A stretch of DNA of 64,000 nucleotides from Mesorhizobium muleiense (GTDB lineage Bacteria > Pseudomonadota > Alphaproteobacteria > Rhizobiales > Rhizobiaceae). The DNA lies in assembly GCF_900099905.1 (NCBI RefSeq), contig NZ_FNEE01000010.1, positions 40,340 through 104,339 on the forward strand. The letters are read 5' to 3'. The notes under the pieces are model-generated. The model did not search any database. It was not told the DNA's origin and saw nothing but the letters and a program-made list of their open reading frames with translations. Shown one piece after another: positions 8,783 through 17,069 of the stretch (position 1 is its first letter; each line of letters starts with the position of its first letter). Position numbers and translations under genes: made by a program.

Positions 8783-8816
8783 AACGCCGCCGGCGGCACG
8801 TGGCCCCGGCGGCGTT
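8783..8816 (-). terminator. Stem-loop between phnD and phnE
   Basis: AACGCCGCCGG (8783-8793) pairs perfectly with CCGGCGGCGTT (8806-8816) around a 12-base loop, 13 bases past the phnD stop. On the transcribed strand it has no T-run, so it is more likely an mRNA-stabilising or partial-attenuation hairpin than a full terminator. Confidence 0.65.
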
Positions 8817-8829
8817 TTGGCAGTTTGCC

Positions 8830-9738
8830 TTACGAGCCGATCTTCGCCTTACGGGCGTCGATGATCGGCTGGTAGAATTCCGGGGTAACCGGCGAATAGC
8901 CCTTGTAATCGCCGCCTTGAATTGCCGAGAAACAGGCCGGATCGGTTTCCGGAAGCTTGGTCAGGAAATCGGTGATCTTCTGCCTGGTGCCGGCGTCGAT
9001 CGACGTACGCAATACCAGCGGGCCGTTCGGGATCAGGGGCGACTGCCACAGTTCGACGAGGTCATCCATCTTGAGGACGCCCTTGTCGACCATCTTGCGC
9101 AGATTGCCCGAGCTGTAGCCGTCGTTGAAGTCGCCGACGCCTGAGGCCCAGGTGGTGCCGGCATCGAACGTGCCCTTCAGGACTTCAAGGACAAGCTGTT
9201 CATGGCCGCCGCCGAAACCGGTCGACGCGAAGTAGCTCTTCACATCCATGCCGATGTCCTTGGGCAGTGACGTGACCGGGATCAGGTAACCAGAAGTCGA
9301 ATCGGGATCGGCGAAACCGAGTTTCTTACCCTTCATGTCGGCGAGCGTCTTGATGCCGGAATCAGCACGCGCGACCATGACCGCACGGTAGCCGGTCGAG
9401 CCGTCGGTCTGGATCGTCGTCAGGATCGGTTGAACCGCGTCCTTGTTTTCGAGATAGACCTTGGCGTAGGCCGAAGCGCCGAGCTCGGCAAAGTCGAGCG
9501 TGCCGCCGAGCAGGCCCTGGATGACGCCGTCGTAGTCAGCGGCCGGGAACAGCGAAACTTTTTCCACGCCGAGGACTTGCTTGATGTGGTCGGCGAAGCA
9601 CTGGTAGTTGCGCAGGCGGTCGGCTTCGTTCTCGCCGCCCAGAATGCCGACGCGGAATTCCTTCAGGTCCTGTGCCTGGACCGCGCCCATCGCCATGGCG
9701 AGGATGGAAACGGCACCGAAAAGTATTTTTTTAAACAT
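8830..9738 (-). CDS. phnD: Phosphonate ABC transporter substrate-binding protein PhnD
   Basis: 302 residues with a cleavable signal peptide ending ...AMAMGAVQAQ. The mature protein begins DLKEFRVGILGGENEADRL and carries PhnD-family blocks GGTLDFAELGASAYAKVY, KLGFADPDSTSGYLIP and GTFDAGTTWASGV, which line the phosphonate-binding cleft. Acts in the periplasm and delivers alkylphosphonates to PhnE/PhnC. Lies between phnC and the two permease genes in one leftward run, separated from phnC by 162 bases containing a GTATAC-type inverted repeat. Confidence 0.96.
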   Translation of the reverse strand: MFKKILFGAVSILAMAMGAVQAQDLKEFRVGILGGENEADRLRNYQCFADHIKQVLGVEKVSLFPAADYDGVIQGLLGGTLDFAELGASAYAKVYLENKDAVQPILTTIQTDGSTGYRAVMVARADSGIKTLADMKGKKLGFADPDSTSGYLIPVTSLPKDIGMDVKSYFASTGFGGGHEQLVLEVLKGTFDAGTTWASGVGDFNDGYSSGNLRKMVDKGVLKMDDLVELWQSPLIPNGPLVLRTSIDAGTRQKITDFLTKLPETDPACFSAIQGGDYKGYSPVTPEFYQPIIDARKAKIGS

Positions 9739-9858
9739 TTCGCGTCTCTCCTGTTGGTTCCGGCGTCGCGCCGGCAGCGTTCGAATATTGACGGCGCCTT
9801 TTTATGCCCGGCCTTGATGCGGACTGCCGGTCCAGGCGCTCTTTCGTCGTCTGCTTTC

Positions 9859-9872
9859 GTATACTCGTATAC
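9859..9872. promoter_or_regulatory. GTATAC inverted repeat upstream of phnD
   Basis: GTATACTCGTATAC, two identical palindromic hexamers two bases apart, followed by CCGGTATCC. It lies in the phnC-phnD gap, about 120 bases before phnD, and may be a regulator site or part of an internal promoter. No known motif was recognised with certainty. Confidence 0.4.
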
Positions 9873-9900
9873 CGGTATCCACTTGCCGGGATCGTTGGAG

Positions 9901-10758
9901 CTAGTAGCCGGGAAATGCCGGCTCTAGCGGTCCGGCGGATGCGGCGATCTTTTGCTTGATGGCGACGCTGGTCGAGGTGATCGCCTCGGAAATTTCGCCG
10001 CCATTGCTGTCGGCGCCGTAGACCATGCGCACGGCCTCGCGGTTGAGCTCTTCGGGCGGTCCGTCGAACACCACCTTGCCGGCGGCCATGCCGATGATGC
10101 GGTTGCAATAGGTGCGCGCGGTATCCAGCGTGTGCAGATTGGTGACGACGGTGAGGCCCTCGCGCAGATTGATGTCCTGCAGCGAATCCATCACCACCTT
10201 GGCATTGAGCGGGTCGAGCGAGGCGATCGGCTCGTCGGCGAGGATGACTTTCGGCTGCTGCATCATGGCACGGGCAATCGCAACGCGCTGCTGCTGGCCG
10301 CCGGACAAGGTGCCGGCCGGCTGAAGCGCCGTGCCGGCGATGTCGAGGCGTTCGAGCGCGGCGATTGCCTCGGCCCGTTCCTCGCGGGAGAAGACACCGA
10401 GCAGATTGACAAGGGTCGAGCGGTGATTGAGCCGCCCGAGCAGCACATTGGTCAAAACGTCAAGGCGCGGCACCAGGTTGAATTGCTGAAAGATCATGGC
10501 GCAATCGCGCTGCCAGCGCCTGAGCAGCGAACCGCGCAGGCTGGAGACTTCGGCGCCGTCAAAGAAAATCGAGCCCTGGCTGGGATCGATGAGGCGGTTA
10601 ATCATGCGCAAAAGCGTCGACTTGCCGGCGCCCGAGCGGCCGATGATGCCGACCATCTGGCCTTGAGGGATCGAGATGTCGACATTGCTGACGGCGGTGT
10701 TCCTGCCAAACCGACGGGTGACGCCGCGGATTTCGAGCGTGGCTGAGGTTGCTGACAT
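9901..10758 (-). CDS. phnC: Phosphonate ABC transporter ATP-binding protein PhnC
   Basis: 285 residues from ATG 10758; an in-frame TTG six bases upstream is less likely. Walker A is GRSGAGKST, the Q-loop is in MIFQQFNLV, the signature is LSGGQQQRVAIARAM, and Walker B is VILADEPIASLD. Energises uptake by the PhnE pair on the cytoplasmic face. It has its own ~240-base leader, holding a heptamer-repeat hairpin, between it and the upstream acetyltransferase gene, so it may begin a separate transcription unit. Confidence 0.96.
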   Translation of the reverse strand: MSATSATLEIRGVTRRFGRNTAVSNVDISIPQGQMVGIIGRSGAGKSTLLRMINRLIDPSQGSIFFDGAEVSSLRGSLLRRWQRDCAMIFQQFNLVPRLDVLTNVLLGRLNHRSTLVNLLGVFSREERAEAIAALERLDIAGTALQPAGTLSGGQQQRVAIARAMMQQPKVILADEPIASLDPLNAKVVMDSLQDINLREGLTVVTNLHTLDTARTYCNRIIGMAAGKVVFDGPPEELNREAVRMVYGADSNGGEISEAITSTSVAIKQKIAASAGPLEPAFPGY

Positions 10759-10901
10759 AGGCAAGTTCCAGTCCAGTCGCGTTTCGAAGGTCTGTTAGCC
10801 TTGGCTAGCGCAGCCGCATGAAACCGCGGTGTCGGATTGATGTCAGTTTTGTTACCGTCCACAGCTGGAAGGGGGCAAGCCGGCGGACGCGGTTCGATCA
10901 A

Positions 10902-10996
10902 GTGAATGGTGAATGGTGAATGGTGAATGGTGAATGGTGAATGGTGACAAGAACGGCTTCCCTGCCGCCATTCACTATTCACCATTCACCATTCAC
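10902..10996. repeat. GTGAATG heptamer array with inverted partner array
   Basis: Six perfect tandem copies of GTGAATG (10902-10943) are followed, after a 25-base spacer, by four copies of the complement (10969-10996), one with a single change (TATTCAC). The two arrays can pair as a hairpin of about 28 bp. The end of the second array overlaps the stop codon of the acetyltransferase gene at 10996-10998. It could end or attenuate phnG-L transcription before phnC. Confidence 0.85.
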
Positions 10997-11613
10997 TAGC
11001 CGCCGTATTTTTCCAGAAATGCTTCCGCCGAAAGCGCGCGAAAATCGTCGAGCGCGGCGCGCAGGCGGGCGTGGTTCCAATCCCACCAGGCAAGTGCCTG
11101 ATAGCGTTCCGCCGTGCGGCGGTCGAAGCGTTCGCGGATCGGTTTGGCCGGCACGCCGCCGACGATGGTGTAGGGCGCGACGTCTTTCGACACCACGGCG
11201 CCGGCGCCGACTGCCGCACCGTCGCCGACGCTGACGCCGGGCAGGATGGTCGAGCCGTGGCCAAGCCAGGTGTCGTGGCCGATGGTGACCCGTTTGGCGC
11301 GGCGCTGGGCAAAGAATTCGCTCTCGTGCTCGGCGTCGTCCCAATAGTCAGAGGCGCGATAGGTGAAATGGTGTAGCGTCGGCCGCCAGGTCGGATGGTT
11401 GGTGGCGTTGATGCGCACGCTGGCGGCGATGTTGGCGAATTTGCCGATCGTCGCGCACCAGGCGCTGCAGTCCTGCATCATGTAGGAATAGTCGCCGAGC
11501 GTACTTTCCGAAAGCCGGCAGCGTTCGGCGATCTCGGTCCAGCGGCCGAGCGTCGAGTTGTCGACTTCCGCTGTCTCGTGGACAAGCGGCGTTTCCGACA
11601 GTTTTCGGGTCAT
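10996..11613 (-). CDS. Phosphonate-locus hexapeptide-repeat acetyltransferase (DapH/XAT-like)
   Basis: 205 residues from ATG 11613, overlapping the phnL stop by four bases (ATGA), so translationally coupled. Left-handed beta-helix hexapeptides run through the middle (IGKFANIAASVRINATNHPT, VTIGHDTWLGHG, VSVGDGAAVGAGAVV) and the active-site histidine region is near HDTWLGHG. The C-terminus IVGGVPAKPIRERF is the standard end of xenobiotic-acetyltransferase folds. Proteins of this type recur in C-P lyase operons of alphaproteobacteria. An aminoalkylphosphonate-modifying role, like PhnO, is plausible but unproven. Confidence 0.88.
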   Translation of the reverse strand: MTRKLSETPLVHETAEVDNSTLGRWTEIAERCRLSESTLGDYSYMMQDCSAWCATIGKFANIAASVRINATNHPTWRPTLHHFTYRASDYWDDAEHESEFFAQRRAKRVTIGHDTWLGHGSTILPGVSVGDGAAVGAGAVVSKDVAPYTIVGGVPAKPIRERFDRRTAERYQALAWWDWNHARLRAALDDFRALSAEAFLEKYGG

Positions 11614-12317
11614 GCGGCGATTTTCCCGGCGGCAAAAGCGGTCACGTCGATGACGCGGTCGGCCACTGCCTCGCGCACGTCGTGGTCGTGGAAGATGCCA
11701 AGCAGGGCGACGCCGGCCGCCTTCTTGGCCGCGATCAGCGCAATCACCACGTCGCGGTTGCTGGCGTCGAGCGAAGCGGTCGGTTCGTCGAGCAGCAGGA
11801 TCGGGTGCTGGGTGATGAAGCCGCGCGCGATGTTGACGCGCTGCTGCTCGCCGCCGGAAAAGGTCGCCGGCGGCAGTGCCCAGAGCTTTTCCAGCAGGTT
11901 GAGTTGCGCCAGCAAGGCGCGTGCCTTGCCGCGCGCGACCTCGCGGTCCTCGCCGCGCTCGACCAGCGGTTCGGCGACGACATCCAGCGCCGAGACGCGC
12001 GGCACGGTGCGCAGGAACTGGCTGACATAGCCGATCGTGAGCCGGCGCACGGCAAGCACGGTGCGTGGGCTGGCCGTCGCCAGATCGATGAGCCCGTCCT
12101 CGTGCTGGACGATGATCTGGCCTGCATCGACGGCATAGTTGCCGTAGAGCATCTTCAGGATCGAGCTCTTGCCGGCGCCGGAGGGGCCGCCGAGCACGGC
12201 GCATTCGCCGCTCCTGATCGAGAACGACACGCCGGCGACGACCGGCAGTTTGATGCCGTCACGCAGATGCATGGTGAAGCTCTTGGCGACATCGGAGACG
12301 ACGAGCGGGGTTGCCAT
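11610..12317 (-). CDS. phnL: C-P lyase complex ABC-type ATPase PhnL
   Basis: 235 residues from ATG 12317 (a GTG six bases upstream is the alternative), after AGGTG. Walker A GGPSGAGKSS, signature FSGGEQQRVNIARG, and Walker B ILLLDEPTASLD. No transmembrane partner; PhnL is a soluble ATPase needed for C-P lyase, acting with PhnG-H-I to form ribose 1-(alkylphosphonate) 5-triphosphate. Overlaps the downstream acetyltransferase by four bases and follows phnK closely. Confidence 0.95.
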   Translation of the reverse strand: MATPLVVSDVAKSFTMHLRDGIKLPVVAGVSFSIRSGECAVLGGPSGAGKSSILKMLYGNYAVDAGQIIVQHEDGLIDLATASPRTVLAVRRLTIGYVSQFLRTVPRVSALDVVAEPLVERGEDREVARGKARALLAQLNLLEKLWALPPATFSGGEQQRVNIARGFITQHPILLLDEPTASLDASNRDVVIALIAAKKAAGVALLGIFHDHDVREAVADRVIDVTAFAAGKIAA

Positions 12318-12319
12318 GA

Positions 12320-13096
12320 TCACACCTGCAGAATGGAAGAAACGAGAAGCTGGGTGTAGGGCGCGCGCGGGTCATCGAGCACGCGGTCGGTGAGGCCGCT
12401 TTCGACGACGCGGCCGTCCTTCATCACCATCATGCGTTGCGACAGCAGACGCGCCACCGCAAGGTCATGGGTGACGACGATCGCAGCGAGGCCGAGATCG
12501 GTGACCAGGCCGCGCAACAGGTCGAGCAGGCGCGCCTGCACGGAAACGTCGAGGCCGCCGGTCGGCTCGTCCATGAACACCAGCCGCGGCCCGGTGACGA
12601 GGTTGCGGGCGATCTGCAGGCGCTGGCGCATGCCGCCGGAAAAGGCGCGCGGTTCGTCGTCGATACGGTCCTCGTCGATCTCGACGCGCGACAGCCAGTC
12701 GACGGCGGTAGCGCGGATTTTGCCATAGTGGCGGTCGCCGACCGCCATCAGCCGCTCGCCGACATTGGCGCCGGCCGACACCGTCATGCGCAGCCCGTCG
12801 GCGGGGTTCTGATGGACAAAACCCCAGTCGGTGCGCATCAGGAAGCGGCGCTCGGCCTCGCTCATGCGGTATAGCTCGCGAAACTGGCCGTCGCGCATGC
12901 GGTAGCTGGCGGTGCCGGAACTCGGCAGCAATCTGGTCGACAGGCAGTTGAGCAGCGTCGTCTTGCCGGATCCGGATTCGCCGACCACTGCCAGCACCTC
13001 GCCCGGCCACAGGTCGAAGCTGACGTTCTCGCAACCAATGCGCGAACCGTAGAACTTGGACAGCGCGGAAACGCGCAGCAGCGGTTCGTCGGTCAT
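12320..13096 (-). CDS. phnK: C-P lyase complex ABC-type ATPase PhnK
   Basis: 258 residues from ATG 13096, overlapping the phnJ stop by four bases. Walker A GESGSGKTT, signature FSGGMRQRLQIARNL, and Walker B LVFMDEPTGGLDVS, with the C-terminal PYTQLLVSSILQV tail of oligopeptide-type ATPases. In the known enzyme PhnK docks on the PhnGHIJ core through PhnJ. The stop falls two bases before the phnL start, in a tightly packed operon. Confidence 0.96.
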   Translation of the reverse strand: MTDEPLLRVSALSKFYGSRIGCENVSFDLWPGEVLAVVGESGSGKTTLLNCLSTRLLPSSGTASYRMRDGQFRELYRMSEAERRFLMRTDWGFVHQNPADGLRMTVSAGANVGERLMAVGDRHYGKIRATAVDWLSRVEIDEDRIDDEPRAFSGGMRQRLQIARNLVTGPRLVFMDEPTGGLDVSVQARLLDLLRGLVTDLGLAAIVVTHDLAVARLLSQRMMVMKDGRVVESGLTDRVLDDPRAPYTQLLVSSILQV

Positions 13097-14004
13097 TGCG
13101 CCGGCTCCCTTTTTTCCAGGGCAGGAGGGGTCTCGGGCGCAAGGTGGCCGCGATGGCCTTGCTCGCGCCGCTTCTCGCAATGGTCGGTATCGGAGCAGAC
13201 GAACATGTGGCCGCCATGGTCGTCGAGGATGACCTCGTCGAGATAGACGTTCTCGGCCGCGCACAGTGCGCAGGGCTGGTCGAAGGTCTGCACCTCGAAC
13301 GGATGGTCCTCGAAGTCGAGGCTGACTACGTCGGTGAAAGGCGGCAGCGCATAGATGCGCTTTTCGCGGCCGGCGCCGAACAGTTGCAGGGCCGGCGAAC
13401 GGTGCATTTTCGGGTTATCGAACTTCGGCGTCGGCGACGGGTCCATCACATAGCGACCCTCGACCTTGACCGGATAGGCATAGGTGGTGGCGATGCGGCC
13501 GTGCCGGGCGATGTCTTCGTAAAGTTTTACATGCATGAGGCCGTATTCCTCCAGCGCATGCATTTTCCGCGTTTCCGTCTCGCGCGGCTCGAGGAAGCGC
13601 AGCGGCTCGGGGATTGGCACCTGATAGACCAGCACCTGGCCTGCTGTCAGCGGATGTTCGGGAATGCGGTGGCGGGTCTGGATGATGGTCGCCTTCGCCG
13701 TGTCGGTGGTGACGGCGACATTGGCGACTTTTTTGAAGAAGGCGCGGATCGAGACGGCATTGGTAGTGTCGTCGGCGCCCTGGTCTATGACCTTCAGCAC
13801 GTCTTCCGGACCGATGATCGAAGCGGTGACCTGGACGCCGCCGGTGCCCCAGCCATAGGGCATCGGCATTTCGCGTGAGGCGAACGGCACCTGATAGCCG
13901 GGAATGGCGATGCCCTTGAGGATCGCGCGGCGGATCATCCGCTTGGTCTGCTCGTCGAGATAGGCGAAGTTGTAAGTGGCGATGTCGGTCGGTTGTGCGG
14001 TCAT
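13093..14004 (-). CDS. phnJ: Alpha-D-ribose 1-methylphosphonate 5-phosphate C-P lyase PhnJ
   Basis: 303 residues. The radical-SAM C-P lyase: its cysteines C245, C248, C270 and C276 have spacing C-x2-C-x21-C-x5-C, identical to E. coli C241/C244/C266/C272. The first three bind the 4Fe-4S cluster and the last is the thiyl-radical cysteine. Cleaves the carbon-phosphorus bond, releasing alkane and ribose cyclic phosphate. Overlaps phnI and phnK by four bases at either end. All key residues are present, so the enzyme should be active. Confidence 0.98.
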   Translation of the reverse strand: MTAQPTDIATYNFAYLDEQTKRMIRRAILKGIAIPGYQVPFASREMPMPYGWGTGGVQVTASIIGPEDVLKVIDQGADDTTNAVSIRAFFKKVANVAVTTDTAKATIIQTRHRIPEHPLTAGQVLVYQVPIPEPLRFLEPRETETRKMHALEEYGLMHVKLYEDIARHGRIATTYAYPVKVEGRYVMDPSPTPKFDNPKMHRSPALQLFGAGREKRIYALPPFTDVVSLDFEDHPFEVQTFDQPCALCAAENVYLDEVILDDHGGHMFVCSDTDHCEKRREQGHRGHLAPETPPALEKREPAQ

Positions 14005-15113
14005 TCCGCGGCCTCCCTTTTTTCCTCGGCCTTGCCGGCGTTTTCGCGGGCGTCATGCTCGGCGCGCATGCGGCGCACCAGGTCGAGCTCGGCCTGGAAA
14101 TCGACGTAGTGCGGCAGCTTGAGGTGCTCGACGAAACCGGTCGCCTGGACATTGTCGGAATGCGAGATGACGAATTCCTCGTCCTGGGCTGCGGCGACGA
14201 CATCTTCGCCGAATTCGGTTGCACGAAGCGCGCGGTCGCAGAGCGCCATGGCCATCGCCTTACGCTCGCTCTGGCCGAAGACGAGGCCGTAGCCGCGGGT
14301 GAATTGCGGCGGCGCCTTTGTCGAGCCCTTGAACTGGTTGACCATCTGGCACTCGGTGACACGCGCAGAACCGAGCGGTACGGCGAATGGCAGCTCCGGC
14401 ACGTCGAGTTCCAGCTCGACCTCGCCGATGCGAACCTCGCCGACGAAGGGATGGTTGCGGGCATAGCCGCGTTGGGTGGAATAGCCGAGCGCCAGCAAAA
14501 AACCTTCGTCACCGCGCGACAGCGCCTGCAGGCGGATGTCGCGCGCCATCGGAAATTCCAGCGGCTCGCGGGTGATGTCGCCCGGGATATGGTCCTGCGG
14601 CATGTCGCCGTCGGGTTCGATCAGGCCTTCGCGGGCGAGGATGGCGGAGACACGCGGCATGGCGTCCGCGTCGCTGGCACGCTGCAGCGGCTCGGCGACC
14701 TCGCCGCCGGCGGCAAGCTCGGGGTCGAGCAACCTGTGCGTGTAGTCGAAGGTCGGGCCGAGCAGCTGGCCGCCGGGAAGATCCTTGTAGGTCGCCGACA
14801 CCCGCCGCTCGACCAGCATCGCCCCGGTGTCGATCGCCCTGGTGTAGCCGAAGCGCGGCAGCGTGGTGCGATAGGCGCGAACTAGGAAGATCGCCTCGAT
14901 CATGTCGCCGCGCGCCTGAACGATGGCCAGCGCCGCCAATTCGCGGTCGTAGAGCGAACCTTCGCTCATCACCCGGTCGACGCCGAGCGCCAGCTGCTCG
15001 ACGATCTGGTCGAGGCGGAGCGCCGGCACGGAACGGTCGCCGCGGCGGCGGTCGGCGAGCAGGGCGTGGGCGTTGGCAATGGCCGCTTCACCGCCTTTTA
15101 CCGCGACATACAT
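14001..15113 (-). CDS. phnI: C-P lyase core subunit PhnI
   Basis: 370 residues from ATG 15113 (MYVAVKGGEAAI); the open frame continues upstream without family similarity. PhnI blocks include LDQIVEQLALGVDRVMSEGSLYD, GYTRAIDTGAMLVERR and the C-terminal SHSDNVQATGFVEHLKLPHYVDFQ, with its conserved His residues. With PhnG, PhnH and PhnL it displaces adenine of ATP by the phosphonate. One base separates its start from the phnH stop. Confidence 0.97.
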   Translation of the reverse strand: MYVAVKGGEAAIANAHALLADRRRGDRSVPALRLDQIVEQLALGVDRVMSEGSLYDRELAALAIVQARGDMIEAIFLVRAYRTTLPRFGYTRAIDTGAMLVERRVSATYKDLPGGQLLGPTFDYTHRLLDPELAAGGEVAEPLQRASDADAMPRVSAILAREGLIEPDGDMPQDHIPGDITREPLEFPMARDIRLQALSRGDEGFLLALGYSTQRGYARNHPFVGEVRIGEVELELDVPELPFAVPLGSARVTECQMVNQFKGSTKAPPQFTRGYGLVFGQSERKAMAMALCDRALRATEFGEDVVAAAQDEEFVISHSDNVQATGFVEHLKLPHYVDFQAELDLVRRMRAEHDARENAGKAEEKREAAE

Positions 15114-15114
15114 A

Positions 15115-15726
15115 TCACGCCTCCATCGTCTTGATGCGCGTCGTGCGCGGCAGGCAGGCAACGCCTTCCGGGGTGGCGAGGATAATGTCGACACCACGGG
15201 GAAAACGCTGATTGTTCTGCTTCCATTGTTCGACGAAGTGGCGCGGCATCTGCGCTGGCGCGATTGTCGCGGTTGTTTCGATGCCGGGACCTTCGAGCAG
15301 CAGCGGGGCGCCTGAGACGAGATCGCTGACCTGCAGGATCAGCGTCGTCGAGCGGTCGGGATAGTCCTGGGTGCCTTGTGAAAAGCCGTCGAGCGCCATC
15401 ATCTCGGCCGGCGTGGCGATCAGCGCGAAATGCGCATCGGCTGGCGTGTGGGCCAGTGGCGCGCCGGTGTGGAAGCCGAGCCAGGATTTCACCGCTGCTG
15501 GGGCCTGCAGAACGAGGTCGAGCCAGAGCGGCGTGTCGTTGTCGCACAGCGCCAGCGCGATGGCGCCTGCGGTGGCCGACAGCGGCGCCGGCGGGCGGGC
15601 AAAGACCGGCAGAGGCTGCAGGGTGCCCGGCCGCGCCATTGCGTCCATCACGGCGCGGAACACTGTCTGGGCGTCGAACACCGGATCGGCAAAGCCGCCC
15701 TCGATCGCCTGGGTTGCGATGTCCAT
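15115..15726 (-). CDS. phnH: C-P lyase core subunit PhnH
   Basis: 203 residues, the normal length. The PhnH start signature FADPVFDAQTVFRAVMDAMARPG is intact, and the later PRGVDIILA segment matches the family. PhnH has a transferase-like fold and dimerises within the PhnGHIJ complex. Its ATG overlaps the phnG stop by one base and its stop is one base before the phnI start, so the core genes are translationally linked. Confidence 0.96.
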   Translation of the reverse strand: MDIATQAIEGGFADPVFDAQTVFRAVMDAMARPGTLQPLPVFARPPAPLSATAGAIALALCDNDTPLWLDLVLQAPAAVKSWLGFHTGAPLAHTPADAHFALIATPAEMMALDGFSQGTQDYPDRSTTLILQVSDLVSGAPLLLEGPGIETTATIAPAQMPRHFVEQWKQNNQRFPRGVDIILATPEGVACLPRTTRIKTMEA

Positions 15727-16190
15727 CAGTCTTCTCCGCGCACCATGGTGAAGAAATCGACCTTCGTTGCCGCCGTCTCGGCGCGCCGCCGCTCACGTCG
15801 GCTGGCCAGTGCGGCCTGCAGCGGCGCAATGAGTTTGCTCTCGACCTCGGTGCGGCGGGTGGGATCCTGCCAGAGCGCGTCGGCGATCGCCGCCAGTTTT
15901 GCTTTCTGCTTGTCACGGCCCAGCACGTAGCAGTGGCCGACTTCTCCCGAGGCAAGCCGCACCGTCGCGCGGGTGACCGTCGCCTCGCCGAGGTTGAATG
16001 GCGCGCCGCCGCCGCCGATTCGGCCACGCACGGTGACCAGGCCGGTTTCGGGACCGCGCAGGAACTCTGCTTCCGAAGGCAGGCCGGCTTCGTTCCAGAG
16101 GCGGACGATATCGTCGCCGGTCGATTGCGCCAGCGTCGCCATGACGGCCTTGCGCTCAAGCTGCTGATCGCGCGCTTCCTGTCCTCGCAT
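15726..16190 (-). CDS. phnG: C-P lyase core subunit PhnG
   Basis: 154 residues from ATG 16190, nine bases after AAGGGA. The ATG at 16199 abuts that site and is less likely. Contains RGPETGLVTVRGRIGGGGAPFN and the GHCYVLGRDKQKA segment of the family, and ends KVDFFTMVRGED, characteristic of PhnG. First gene of the leftward C-P lyase operon and divergent from phnF, with an operator-like inverted repeat in the gap. Confidence 0.96.
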   Translation of the reverse strand: MRGQEARDQQLERKAVMATLAQSTGDDIVRLWNEAGLPSEAEFLRGPETGLVTVRGRIGGGGAPFNLGEATVTRATVRLASGEVGHCYVLGRDKQKAKLAAIADALWQDPTRRTEVESKLIAPLQAALASRRERRRAETAATKVDFFTMVRGED

Positions 16191-16215
16191 GGTTAACATT
16201 CCCTTGCATCGAAAT

Positions 16216-16235
16216 TTGTCCATTGATATAGACAA
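16216..16235. promoter_or_regulatory. Probable PhnF operator in the phnG-phnF gap
   Basis: TTGTCCATTGATATAGACAA: arms TTGTC and GACAA ten bases apart, with further symmetric bases inside. It lies 26 bases before the phnG start and 78 before phnF, in the most A+T-rich stretch of the region (16215-16260). A GntR-type repressor site is expected here, and PhnF is encoded next door. Confidence 0.6.
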
Positions 16236-16312
16236 TTATACAAATTATATCTATTTTCTAATGCGTGTCCATGACGGATGGATGACAGGGGCGAAAAGAT
16301 CGGGGCAAAGAG

Positions 16313-17062
16313 ATGATCGGTCAGCAGATGGCCAACAGCTTGGAGCGGCGCAGCGGCGTCTCGCTGTGGCGGCAGATCGCCGACCAGATCCTGCAATCGA
16401 TCGCCGTCGGCGACTTTGCCGAGAATGCTGCGTTGCCACCGGAAGTTGCACTGGCCGAGCGCTATGGCGTCAATCGCCATACGGTGCGCAGCGCCATCGC
16501 CGCGCTGGTGCAGGATGGCGTGCTTAGAGCCGAACAGGGGCGCGGCACTTTTGTGCTGTCGCGCAAGCGCCTGTCCTATCCGATCGGCGCCCGCACCCGC
16601 TTTTCGGAGGGCTTGCAAGGGCAGGCGTCGGAGCGTCGCAGCGTGCTGCTCGAATCGGCGGTCGAGCCGGCCAGCCGGCGCGTCGCCGAAGGGCTGGGGC
16701 TTGCCAGGGGTTCGACTGTCATACGCCTCGAGACACGCGGCGAAGCCGATGGGCAACCGGTCTCGCGTGCCACCGGCTGGTTCGACGCGGCTCGCTTCGC
16801 CGGCATCGATGCCGCCATGGCCGAAACCGGATCGGTGACCGCCTCATTTCGGCGTTTCGGCATCGGTGACTATCTCAGACAATCGACGGTGTTGTCGGCC
16901 CGCCACGCGGACGCCGCCGACCTTGCCGATCTCGATCTGCAGCCCGGCGCCATCGTGCTGGTCACGGTCGCCGTCAACGTCACGCCGGACGGCCAGCCGA
17001 TCCAGTTCGCCGAAACGCGGTTTCCGGCCGAGCGGGTCGAGCTCAAGATATCGGCGCTTTAG
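16313..17062 (+). CDS. phnF: Phosphonate metabolism transcriptional regulator PhnF (GntR/HutC family)
   Basis: 249 residues from ATG 16313, after GGGGCAAAGAG. The N-terminal GntR winged helix (LPPEVALAERYGVNRHTVRSAI) is followed by a UTRA ligand domain with SRATGWFDAARF and the C-terminal PIQFAETRFPAERVELKI typical of PhnF. Divergent to phnG, so it probably represses both directions until a phosphonate or low-phosphate signal appears. Converges tail to tail with the alcohol dehydrogenase gene, seven bases apart. Confidence 0.94.
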   Translation: MIGQQMANSLERRSGVSLWRQIADQILQSIAVGDFAENAALPPEVALAERYGVNRHTVRSAIAALVQDGVLRAEQGRGTFVLSRKRLSYPIGARTRFSEGLQGQASERRSVLLESAVEPASRRVAEGLGLARGSTVIRLETRGEADGQPVSRATGWFDAARFAGIDAAMAETGSVTASFRRFGIGDYLRQSTVLSARHADAADLADLDLQPGAIVLVTVAVNVTPDGQPIQFAETRFPAERVELKISAL

Positions 17063-17069
17063 GTCCGGT

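Noticed and set aside
10902..10996. Heptamer array considered as a CRISPR-like repeat
   Set aside because: The units are 7 bases with no spacers and no cas genes are near.
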